DNA from: Bacteroidales bacterium
GTDB lineage: Bacteria; Bacteroidota; Bacteroidia; Bacteroidales; GCA-2748055
NCBI GenBank assembly: GCA_024763595.1
Contig: JANTFK010000050.1
Location: 1-12,406 of the forward strand
Length of the DNA: 12,406 nucleotides
Direction: 5' to 3'
The position numbers were made by a program, and so were the translations under genes. This document shows, piece by piece, positions 6,497-12,406 of the stretch (position 1 is the first letter of the stretch; each line of letters starts with the position of its first letter). Below the pieces are notes generated by a model. That model was given only the letters and a program-made list of their open reading frames with translations. It searched no databases and had not been told where the DNA came from.

Positions 6497-8824
6497 ATGC
6501 AATTAGTTGCCTTCAGAATTCAAAACTTCAGATCCATTGTGGATACTGGCTGGCATCAGTTGGCCCATGATAATATCACCAGCCTCATCGGTCAGAATGA
6601 ATCGGGTAAAACTTCCATCCTGGAAGCGCTTAAAGCGTTTCACGACGGACAGCTTATTGAAGACATGCTTCGCAGTGACCTCTCTCTCCCCGAGGTAGCA
6701 TGCAGGTTCAATTTTCAATATGTCGAACTTGAAGCGAGAATCGATAAACGGCGCATCAGTCCGGAGATCCGCAAGTTGATCCCAACGGTTGATACCATTT
6801 CAATTAAGCGCCGGTGGGAAAATGATATAGACTCTCACATGGTGATGGCAGGTGAACTTCAGGAGATCTTCGATGAGAGCGAGGAACAGAACAGGCAGCG
6901 CGAACAGAAGATCCAGGAAAACCTGGAGCAACTCAAACGCAATATCGAAACTGCCGGAAATGAACTGCAACAAGCCACTGATGAAGTTGATTGGACCCGG
7001 GAAAAAGTGGAATCGATCAAGCTGCGGATCAATGAATTGAAGAGAAAGATCAGAAAGTTCACCACCCGTAAGAACAAGGAGACACTGAAGACGGAGCTGA
7101 CAGAAGAAGAGGTGTTGCTTGACAAGCTGAAACAAACCCTCAAGAAAAAAATCGTTAAACAGGAGGAGAAGCGGGATATCCTGGATGCCCTGGATGAAAA
7201 GCACAGGGTGAGCAGCCGGATGGAGAAGATTGAAGAGCAGATCAATCAAAAAAAAGAGGCTCTGGCACAGGCGCAGGCTCAACTGAAACAGATCCTGCAG
7301 CTCTCTGGTATGTATACTACCGAAAAGGAGAAGCGGGCAGCAGAAATCCAGGAGGAGATACACAGAACCGATACAGAAAGCCTTAAAGGAGAGATTGCTG
7401 CACTGCAGCATGATTATCATACTCACCTGCTTGCCATGGAATTTATATTTGAGGGTATGTCCATTGACAGTGCCATCCCCGCAGCTGAAAAAGAGTTGAA
7501 ATCCCTTAATAAATTTTACAGTTCAAAAGAACTGGCAGAGGAGATCTTCAAGATCCTGCCTGACTTTGAATTGTTTGAAGACTTCAGTTCCCTGCTGCCG
7601 AACCGGATTGACCTGGAGGATATCGTCCGTGCCAATAAAGGTGCAGAGGGGTACAAGGCAGCCATAAACTTCCTGACCATCACCGGACTTGACTACTCTT
7701 TTTTCCAGCAACCCTCAAACCGCATCCTGAAACAGAAAATAGAGAATCTGAATGGTGAACTGACACTTAACTTCCAGGACTTCTGGCGGCAGAACGTGGG
7801 AAAGAACAACAAAATCAAAGTCAATTTTGAACTCTCCTATTACGACCATACACATCCTGAAAAAAGCGGTAAACCATATATTGAATTCTGGATAAAGGAT
7901 GAACAGGAGCGGCTATACCCCAAACAACGAAGCAGGGGAGTCAGGTGGTTCCTCTCCTTTTTCCTGGAGCTGAAGGCTACTGCCATGGACAGAAGCCAGC
8001 AGAACAAGCTCCTGCTGATTGATGAACCGGGCGTGAGCCTGCATGCAAGGGCCCAGGAGGATGTCCTGAAGGTATTTGACGATATCAGGGAAAGAATACA
8101 GATCATCTATACCACACACTCACCTCACTTGATCGATGTCAACAAGTTATACCGGATCCTGGCGGTACAGCGTGCCATCGCAGATGACATGAACAGTGAG
8201 ACCCTGGTTTTCAGTGCCAGGTCACTTAAGTCTGCTACCGCCGATACCCTCTCCCCCATTTATGCAACCATGGGAGCACAACTCAGCCAGCAGGAGATCA
8301 TTAAATCATCCAACAATGTTATCGTCAAGGACCTGGCTACTTACTATTTTCTGAAGGCTGTAACTGCAATTACAGGATTTAAAAAGGCATGTTATTTCCT
8401 GCCTGCTTCAGGAGCTGAAAGCATTCCCATGATGGTCAATATTCTCATAGGCTGGGGCATCGATTACATCATACTCAATTTCGGGAACTCCGAAGAACGA
8501 ACGGTGTATGAAAAGATGATACAGGAGCACTATGATAATAAAATCGACCTGGCCAAGCAGAAGATGGTATTGCTGGATGAATACCCCGATACGGAAGATC
8601 TCTTCTCCACCATTGACTTTAAAAAATATGTGGTAAAAGTGAGGGAAGGGATCACCGTGAAGAACTCGGATTATCTGAAGGACAACAACTACTCCAGGGC
8701 ATTGATTGCATCCGGGTTCCTGCAGGAAGTAAACGACGGTCAGGTTAGTTACAAGAAGCTGGATGAGGAGTCCCGCGAAAACCTGGATCAGTTTGTTGCT
8801 CAGCTTGCCTCCATGCTAAAGTAA
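6497..8824 (+). CDS. OLD-like AAA/ABC-type ATPase with coiled coil and degenerate TOPRIM-like C-terminus
   Basis: Predicted 775-residue protein of the OLD/SMC-like ATPase type. The N-terminus (FRIQNFRSI) leads into a Walker A motif GQNESGKTS at residues 32-40. A long coiled coil rich in Glu, Lys and Gln spans about 115-305. The second ATPase half has an ABC-signature-like SRGVRWFLSF at 479-488, Walker B LLLIDEP with Asp509-Glu510, a D-loop-like GVSLH, and an H-loop THSPH around His541. Beyond residue 600 the pattern NNVIVKDLATYYFLKAV ... LPASGAESIP ... GIDYIILNFGN aligns by eye with an OLD TOPRIM domain. However, the catalytic Glu is Lys611 and the DxD strand reads LNFGN (660-664), so nuclease activity is doubtful. 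OLD proteins are ATP-dependent nucleases, some in phage defence; no UvrD-like GajB partner is adjacent. The ATG at 6497 begins the conserved N-terminus; the in-frame TTG at 6479 was not used. Ten bases separate it from the phosphatase. Confidence 0.85.
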   Translation: MQLVAFRIQNFRSIVDTGWHQLAHDNITSLIGQNESGKTSILEALKAFHDGQLIEDMLRSDLSLPEVACRFNFQYVELEARIDKRRISPEIRKLIPTVDTISIKRRWENDIDSHMVMAGELQEIFDESEEQNRQREQKIQENLEQLKRNIETAGNELQQATDEVDWTREKVESIKLRINELKRKIRKFTTRKNKETLKTELTEEEVLLDKLKQTLKKKIVKQEEKRDILDALDEKHRVSSRMEKIEEQINQKKEALAQAQAQLKQILQLSGMYTTEKEKRAAEIQEEIHRTDTESLKGEIAALQHDYHTHLLAMEFIFEGMSIDSAIPAAEKELKSLNKFYSSKELAEEIFKILPDFELFEDFSSLLPNRIDLEDIVRANKGAEGYKAAINFLTITGLDYSFFQQPSNRILKQKIENLNGELTLNFQDFWRQNVGKNNKIKVNFELSYYDHTHPEKSGKPYIEFWIKDEQERLYPKQRSRGVRWFLSFFLELKATAMDRSQQNKLLLIDEPGVSLHARAQEDVLKVFDDIRERIQIIYTTHSPHLIDVNKLYRILAVQRAIADDMNSETLVFSARSLKSATADTLSPIYATMGAQLSQQEIIKSSNNVIVKDLATYYFLKAVTAITGFKKACYFLPASGAESIPMMVNILIGWGIDYIILNFGNSEERTVYEKMIQEHYDNKIDLAKQKMVLLDEYPDTEDLFSTIDFKKYVVKVREGITVKNSDYLKDNNYSRALIASGFLQEVNDGQVSYKKLDEESRENLDQFVAQLASMLK

Positions 8825-8830
8825 TTGCTC

Positions 8831-9853
8831 ATGAGATTGAATCCCGTTAAAAACCTCTCCCCTGCTCTCTTCCTTTTCCTGCTGTGGTGCCTGGCCCCGG
8901 CTGCGGGCGGGCAGGACACGCTGCTTTTGTTCCATCCCACTGTTTATAACCTGGAAGTTATTCAGAACCTGATGGATAAAGCGTTACTGAACCTGGAAGG
9001 TTACCATGTAAAAGGTGTATACCACGAACTGGAAACCTATGATTACAGTCAGTCTGAAGCATACATCGGGTACAACCGGGCGAGCCATTTTTCACTGGAG
9101 GAGATTCATGGTAACCTTGGACCGGACAATATTTTCGGCAAGAATGGGTGTACAGGGCAATTTACTAAATTGATGAAATCATCCAGGGGGGCTCTCTTCA
9201 TGGGTGGACCGGATATCCCACCGGAGGTTTACAACGAAGAAACTCACCTGCTTACAATGGTGACCGACCCTTACAGGAACTACTGTGAACTCTCTTTCCT
9301 CTTCCACTTGCTTGGAGGGAGCCAGGATGAGCATTGGATACCTTATCTGGAACAACAACAGGAATACCTGGTCAGCGGCATTTGCCTGGGCATGCAAACC
9401 ATGAATGTGGCAACCGGTGGCACCCTGGTTCAGGACATTCCCACGGAATTATATGGCATCTGGACCATCGAAAAGATCCTCTCCCTGCCTGCGGATCAAA
9501 TACACAAAAACTACAGGGATACATCCTATCACTTTCACCATATCAGGTTGACCAAAGGATCGTTCCTGAACGCAGGATACGGATTGAAAACCAGTGCGGA
9601 GCCCCTGGTCTTGAGTTCCCACCACCAGGCTGTGGAACATCCGGGGAAAGGGTGGCTCATTGCCGCCACATCCATGGATGGAAAGATCGTAGAAGCAATC
9701 CGGCATGAACGGTATCCCCATGTGTTCGGTGTACAGTTCCATCCCGAACACCCGGATCTGTTTAATCCCCCCGTAACCGGGTCATATGCGTTCCACCTGG
9801 CTTACTGGAAAAACGTAGGCAGTATACTGCAGTCGGAGAGAGTACAAAAATAA
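8831..9853 (+). CDS. Secreted class I glutamine amidotransferase-fold hydrolase (peptidase C26/PuuD-like)
   Basis: From the ATG at 8831 the protein has 340 residues. A signal peptide (MRLNPVKNLSPALFLFLLW, ending near APAAGGQ) predicts export to the periplasm. The body shows class I amidotransferase landmarks of the gamma-glutamyl hydrolase branch: GGPDIPPEVYNEE, the nucleophile elbow SGICLGMQ with Cys185, SSHHQAV at 263-269, and GVQFHPEH with His304 and Glu306. The Cys-His-Glu triad is intact. PuuD and relatives cleave gamma-glutamyl amides and are normally cytoplasmic at about 250 residues; this one is longer, with extra sequence between the elbow and SHHQ (about 205-250). The substrate could be a gamma-glutamyl compound in the periplasm, but that is inference. 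It lies 6 bases after the OLD-like gene and is probably the last gene of the operon. Its TAA is directly followed by the stop codon of the opposing gene. TTG at 8825 is a less likely start. Confidence 0.85.
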   Translation: MRLNPVKNLSPALFLFLLWCLAPAAGGQDTLLLFHPTVYNLEVIQNLMDKALLNLEGYHVKGVYHELETYDYSQSEAYIGYNRASHFSLEEIHGNLGPDNIFGKNGCTGQFTKLMKSSRGALFMGGPDIPPEVYNEETHLLTMVTDPYRNYCELSFLFHLLGGSQDEHWIPYLEQQQEYLVSGICLGMQTMNVATGGTLVQDIPTELYGIWTIEKILSLPADQIHKNYRDTSYHFHHIRLTKGSFLNAGYGLKTSAEPLVLSSHHQAVEHPGKGWLIAATSMDGKIVEAIRHERYPHVFGVQFHPEHPDLFNPPVTGSYAFHLAYWKNVGSILQSERVQK

Positions 9854-10228
9854 CTATTCGATCTCAATGAACCGGATACTCAGACCCAGGATGGAGGCAT
9901 AGTACTCGCCCCGCTCCAGGATATCATCATCGCCCTCCTCATATACCCAGTTGATCTTCAATTCATTACCATCATTATGAACCTCTTTTAATTTCCTAAG
10001 TATCCTGAGCATATACTTCGACGTTCCGCTGTTCAGGTATTCCAGTTCGATATCTACAACGGTCATCGGGGGCGGTAAAGAGGAAAAAGCAATAACCCAG
10101 TCAAGTATATCTTCATAGAAGAGGGAAACATCTTCAGGAATGGACCTGCCTTTGAACTTAATCTTACCGGACGGATCCAGTAATACATAGGGTGTCCGCT
10201 TGGTGGGTTGAAACTCTAATCTATCCAT
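9854..10228 (-). CDS. SiaC family (DUF1987) regulatory phosphoprotein
   Basis: A 124-residue cytoplasmic protein with the hallmarks of DUF1987/SiaC: TPYVLLDPSGKIKFKGRSIPED near the N-terminus, FYEDILDWV, ELEYLNSGTSK at 61-71, and INWVYEEGDDDILERGE followed by a short hydrophobic end. Its length is normal for the family. In Pseudomonas aeruginosa, SiaC is phosphorylated by the kinase SiaB on a threonine in the equivalent SSK/TSK loop and dephosphorylated by the SpoIIE-domain phosphatase SiaA; unphosphorylated SiaC activates the diguanylate cyclase SiaD. Thr69 here, with Ser67 and Ser70 beside it, is the likely phosphosite. Two SpoIIE phosphatases are encoded about 3.4 kb away on the other strand. 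It follows tsaD in the same direction with a 92-base gap, so it may be read through from tsaD or have its own promoter. I see a TATCTTAG in that gap but no matching -33 element. Confidence 0.88.
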   Translation of the reverse strand: MDRLEFQPTKRTPYVLLDPSGKIKFKGRSIPEDVSLFYEDILDWVIAFSSLPPPMTVVDIELEYLNSGTSKYMLRILRKLKEVHNDGNELKINWVYEEGDDDILERGEYYASILGLSIRFIEIE

Positions 10229-10320
10229 TCCATTGCCGTTAAAGCAACTCTAAGATAGTAAAATTTTTATTGCACCTGAATGCAAATCAAGTCCGATTTA
10301 CAACATATTGATCCGGAAAA

Positions 10321-11340
10321 TCAGAAATACATCCTGGCCACAGGAGCGATGTCTTCAGAAGCATATTCGCCTTTCAGATAACGGTAATAACCGGTAATGG
10401 CAATCATGGCCGCATTATCGGTTGTATAACCCAGGGGAGGAATAAAAAGCTGCCAGCCCAGCCTGCCGGCTTCCTCTTCCACGGCTTCCCGGAGACCCGA
10501 ATTGGCAGATACCCCTCCCGCCAGGGCAATCCGGCTGATCCCCGATTGTTTGGCAGCTTTCCGGAGCTTATCCATCAGGATATCAATAATGGTTTTTTGC
10601 AATGAGGCGGCAAGATCCGCTTTATGCTTTTCAACAAAGTCAGGATCCTCTTTGATGCGATCCCTGAGATAATAGAGGAAAGAAGTTTTAAGCCCGCTGA
10701 ATGAATAATCCAGTCCCTCCAGTCTCGGTTTGCTGAATTTGAACCTGAGGGGATCCCCCTCCCCTGCCAGCCGGTCGATATGCGGTCCGCCCGGATAAGG
10801 CAGTCCCAACAGCTTGGCACATTTATCGAAAGCCTCCCCTGCAGCATCATCAATACTCCTCCCGATTATTTTCATATGATGATGGTCCTTCACCTCCACC
10901 AGCTGGGTATGCCCTCCCGATACCAGAAGCGATAAAAAGGGAAATGCGGGCGATAGACTCCCCGTTTCCCCTGATTCAATAAAATGGACCAGTATATGGG
11001 CCTGCAGGTGGTTCACCTCGATCATGGGAATGCCCAGTGCAGCTGTAAACCCCTTTGTAAACGAGGTTCCTACCAGGAGGGAACCCAGCAGGCCCGGCCC
11101 CCGGGTAAAGGCTACCGCATCGATCCGGGAACGTTCCACGCCTGCCTCTTTCAGTGCCCTGTCAACCACCGGGACAATATGCTGCAGATGCGCCCTGGAT
11201 GCCAGCTCGGGTACCACTCCGCCATATTTCCTGTGTACATCCTGACCGGCAATCACATTGGAAAGCAGTTTTCTATCCATTAATACTGCAGCCGATGTAT
11301 CATCACAGGAGGATTCGATCCCCAGAATTACCGTTGCCAT
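10321..11340 (-). CDS. tsaD: tRNA N6-adenosine threonylcarbamoyltransferase TsaD
   Basis: A 339-residue protein of the Kae1/TsaD family, full length. TsaD, with TsaB and TsaE, transfers the threonylcarbamoyl group from threonylcarbamoyl-AMP to A37 of ANN-decoding tRNAs (t6A), in the cytoplasm. Visible signatures are the N-terminal LGIESSCDDTSAAV, GGVVPELASRAH, the metal-binding NHLQAH with His111 and His115, SGGHTQLVEV, GEAFDKCAKLLGLPYPGG, LAGGVSANSGLR, and the C-terminal TDNAAMIA with the metal-ligand Asp. All expected residues are present. The ATG at 11338-11340 starts exactly at the conserved MATVILGIESS. The gene is divergent from the TamB-like gene, an arrangement common in Bacteroidota, and precedes the SiaC-like gene on the same strand. 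Confidence 0.98.
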   Translation of the reverse strand: MATVILGIESSCDDTSAAVLMDRKLLSNVIAGQDVHRKYGGVVPELASRAHLQHIVPVVDRALKEAGVERSRIDAVAFTRGPGLLGSLLVGTSFTKGFTAALGIPMIEVNHLQAHILVHFIESGETGSLSPAFPFLSLLVSGGHTQLVEVKDHHHMKIIGRSIDDAAGEAFDKCAKLLGLPYPGGPHIDRLAGEGDPLRFKFSKPRLEGLDYSFSGLKTSFLYYLRDRIKEDPDFVEKHKADLAASLQKTIIDILMDKLRKAAKQSGISRIALAGGVSANSGLREAVEEEAGRLGWQLFIPPLGYTTDNAAMIAITGYYRYLKGEYASEDIAPVARMYF

Positions 11341-11391
11341 GACAACTTTTTATATATTTAATGCGTTCAGCTGAAAGGAAAGCACAAAAGT
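11341..11391. promoter_or_regulatory. Divergent tsaD / TamB-like gene promoter region
   Basis: Only about 50 bases separate tsaD from the likely TamB-like start. For tsaD, the complement of 11385-11392 reads TACTTTTG, a perfect TAnnTTTG -7 element 44 bases before the ATG, although no TTTG is found at the expected -33 distance. For the + strand gene, TATATTTA at 11353-11360 matches TAnnTTTG in all but the last base. A TTG lies at 11334-11336, but the spacing of 16 is short. Both calls are pattern matches, so positions are approximate. Confidence 0.3.
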
Positions 11392-12406
11392 ATTAAAAAG
11401 ATAGCAAAAATAGGTCTGATTGTAGTACTGGTGATCATAGCGATCCCTGCTCTTTCATTACTTTTTTTGCAAAACCGCCAGGTTCAGACCATGGTCAGCA
11501 AACTGGTGGCCGAACGTTTATCTGAGGAGCTGCAGGCAACCATTACCATCTCATCCGTAAACTACTCTTTTTTTAAAAGGATACAGGTGAATGACCTCTA
11601 TATTGAGGACCTGCACGGGGACACCCTGATATATTCCGCGCTTACCAAATTAAGGATCAAACAGTTAAAACCCGGCCGGAACGGGATTGAGATCAAGAAG
11701 ATCACGGTGGAAAATGCCTATGCGAATTTTGTAATTGACAGCAGTAATGTGCTGAACCTCTCCTTCATTGTAGACAGGCTTAAAAATCCGCATCTGCCCC
11801 CGGAGAAAAAAATACGGCTCCATATCGGGGAGATCGAAATGATTGATGGCAGGTTTTCACTGACCAGGATGATCCAGACACCCTCTTCAACGGCAGTAAA
11901 TTTCAACGACCTGGACCTGCACGATCTGCAGATCAGCCTCAAGGACCTGGTCAGCTCCATGGATACTGTACAAATGCACATTACCTCCCTTCGCGGAGTG
12001 GAGAAATCGGGATTTAAAATAACCGGGGCGGATACACATCTTACTACAGGGAAAACCATGCTCCATTTTCGCGACCTGGATTTAACCACAGATGAGTCCC
12101 ACCTTCAGGTACCCTACCTGGGATTCGATTTCGTGCGATGGGACAGATTTCAGGACTTTCCGAAAGAGGTTGATCTGACATTCCGGTCAGACCAGTCACT
12201 GATTACCATAGCCGACCTCTCATATTTTGTGCCGGGCACCCGTGGATTGCTGAAACAGCTTGTCATCAGTGGAAATGTGCACGGTCAGCTGAATGACCTG
12301 AAAGGTGAAGACCTCTATGTCACATTTGATCAGAACAGTTCCCTGGCATTTGATTTTGTCATGATCGGTTTACCTGAATTCAATAACACTTTTATGGACT
12401 TTAGAT
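11392..12406 (+). CDS. TamB/AsmA-like translocation and assembly protein, 3' end missing
   Basis: The frame is open from 11362 (after a TAA at 11359-11361) to the end of the window with no stop, giving about 338 residues of what is normally a protein well over 1000 residues long. It begins with a lysine-rich stretch and a transmembrane anchor (IGLIVVLVIIAIPALSLLF), then QNRQVQTMVSKLVAERLSEE, TITISSVNYSFFKRIQVNDLYIED and GDTLIYSA. These are the standard N-terminal elements of Bacteroidota TamB-like proteins, with repeated beta-strand patterns after that and LPEFNNTF near the window end. The family forms periplasm-spanning lipid-transport or assembly bridges from the inner membrane. The position divergent from tsaD fits. 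Oddly, no ATG, GTG or TTG precedes the anchor: the first ATG is 11491, after it. ATT at 11392 (giving MKKIAKIGL) or CTG at 11371 are possible starts; I used ATT. A base error near 11361-11395 is the alternative. Confidence 0.8.
   Translation, partial: MKKIAKIGLIVVLVIIAIPALSLLFLQNRQVQTMVSKLVAERLSEELQATITISSVNYSFFKRIQVNDLYIEDLHGDTLIYSALTKLRIKQLKPGRNGIEIKKITVENAYANFVIDSSNVLNLSFIVDRLKNPHLPPEKKIRLHIGEIEMIDGRFSLTRMIQTPSSTAVNFNDLDLHDLQISLKDLVSSMDTVQMHITSLRGVEKSGFKITGADTHLTTGKTMLHFRDLDLTTDESHLQVPYLGFDFVRWDRFQDFPKEVDLTFRSDQSLITIADLSYFVPGTRGLLKQLVISGNVHGQLNDLKGEDLYVTFDQNSSLAFDFVMIGLPEFNNTFMDFR

Noticed and set aside
6800..7426. A 208-codon open frame on the - strand, rich in Leu and Phe
   Set aside because: It is the complement of the Glu/Lys/Gln-rich coiled coil of the OLD-like protein, whose codons read as Leu/Phe on the other strand. 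No signal, motif or start context supports it.
6497..8824. A Gabija-type (GajA/GajB) defence system
   Set aside because: No UvrD/GajB-like helicase follows the OLD-like gene, and its TOPRIM catalytic residues appear to be missing.
10270..10299. Inverted repeats TTGCA-N6-TGCAA and AAATC-N6-GATTT in the gap between tsaD and the SiaC-like gene, as a terminator or operator
   Set aside because: The stems are 5 base pairs and AT-rich; such short repeats are expected by chance in AT-rich spacers. The first is followed by an A/T-rich run on the - strand, but it is too weak to call.
11718..12089. A 123-codon open frame on the - strand within the TamB-like gene
   Set aside because: The + strand frame is open throughout and matches the TamB family; the antisense product is low-complexity Ser/Arg/Ile.

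Overview
This window looks like chromosomal DNA of a member of the Bacteroidota, probably close to Bacteroidales or Marinilabiliales. The clues are: a tsaD gene divergent from a TamB-like gene, a SUI1-type initiation factor with the N-terminal YSTNP motif usual in this phylum, a periplasmic Reg_prop propeller plus Y_Y_Y sensor fused to a SpoIIE phosphatase, a SiaC/DUF1987 protein, and candidate promoters resembling TTTG-N20-TAnnTTTG. Base composition is moderate and even. I see no integrase, transposase, tRNA, rRNA, CRISPR array or long repeat, so nothing points to a mobile element. The phylum assignment is inference from family knowledge.

Left part (1-2230, + strand): the 3' part of a SUI1/YciH-type translation factor, then a secreted protein with eight ankyrin repeats and a possible outer-membrane barrel-like C-terminus, then a small cysteine-paired putative lipoprotein whose start overlaps the ankyrin gene by 29 bases. 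The three are tightly packed and probably co-transcribed.

Middle part (2231-9853, + strand): after a 138-base gap with a candidate promoter comes a compact four-gene run. First is an 1105-residue membrane sensor phosphatase (propeller, Y_Y_Y, one transmembrane helix, coiled coil, SpoIIE/PP2C). Next is a soluble 267-residue SpoIIE paralogue joined by a GTGA overlap. Third is a 775-residue OLD-type ATPase with a long coiled coil and a C-terminal region that resembles TOPRIM but lacks its acidic catalytic residues. Last is a secreted class I glutamine-amidotransferase-fold hydrolase of the peptidase C26/PuuD type. The gaps between these genes are -4, 10 and 6 bases.

Right part: on the - strand are a SiaC/DUF1987 regulatory phosphoprotein, whose stop codon directly abuts the amidotransferase stop, and tsaD for tRNA t6A synthesis. 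Divergent from tsaD is the 5' part of a TamB/AsmA-like envelope gene that has no ATG, GTG or TTG before its membrane anchor.

The best functional story is a partner-switching signalling module. A periplasmic cue would be read by the propeller, and the two SpoIIE phosphatases would dephosphorylate a SiaC-type protein, as SiaA does to SiaC in Pseudomonas. No SiaB-type kinase is visible here. The OLD-like ATPase is the most unusual protein in the window. Whether it belongs to the signalling module or is only a co-transcribed neighbour cannot be settled from sequence.
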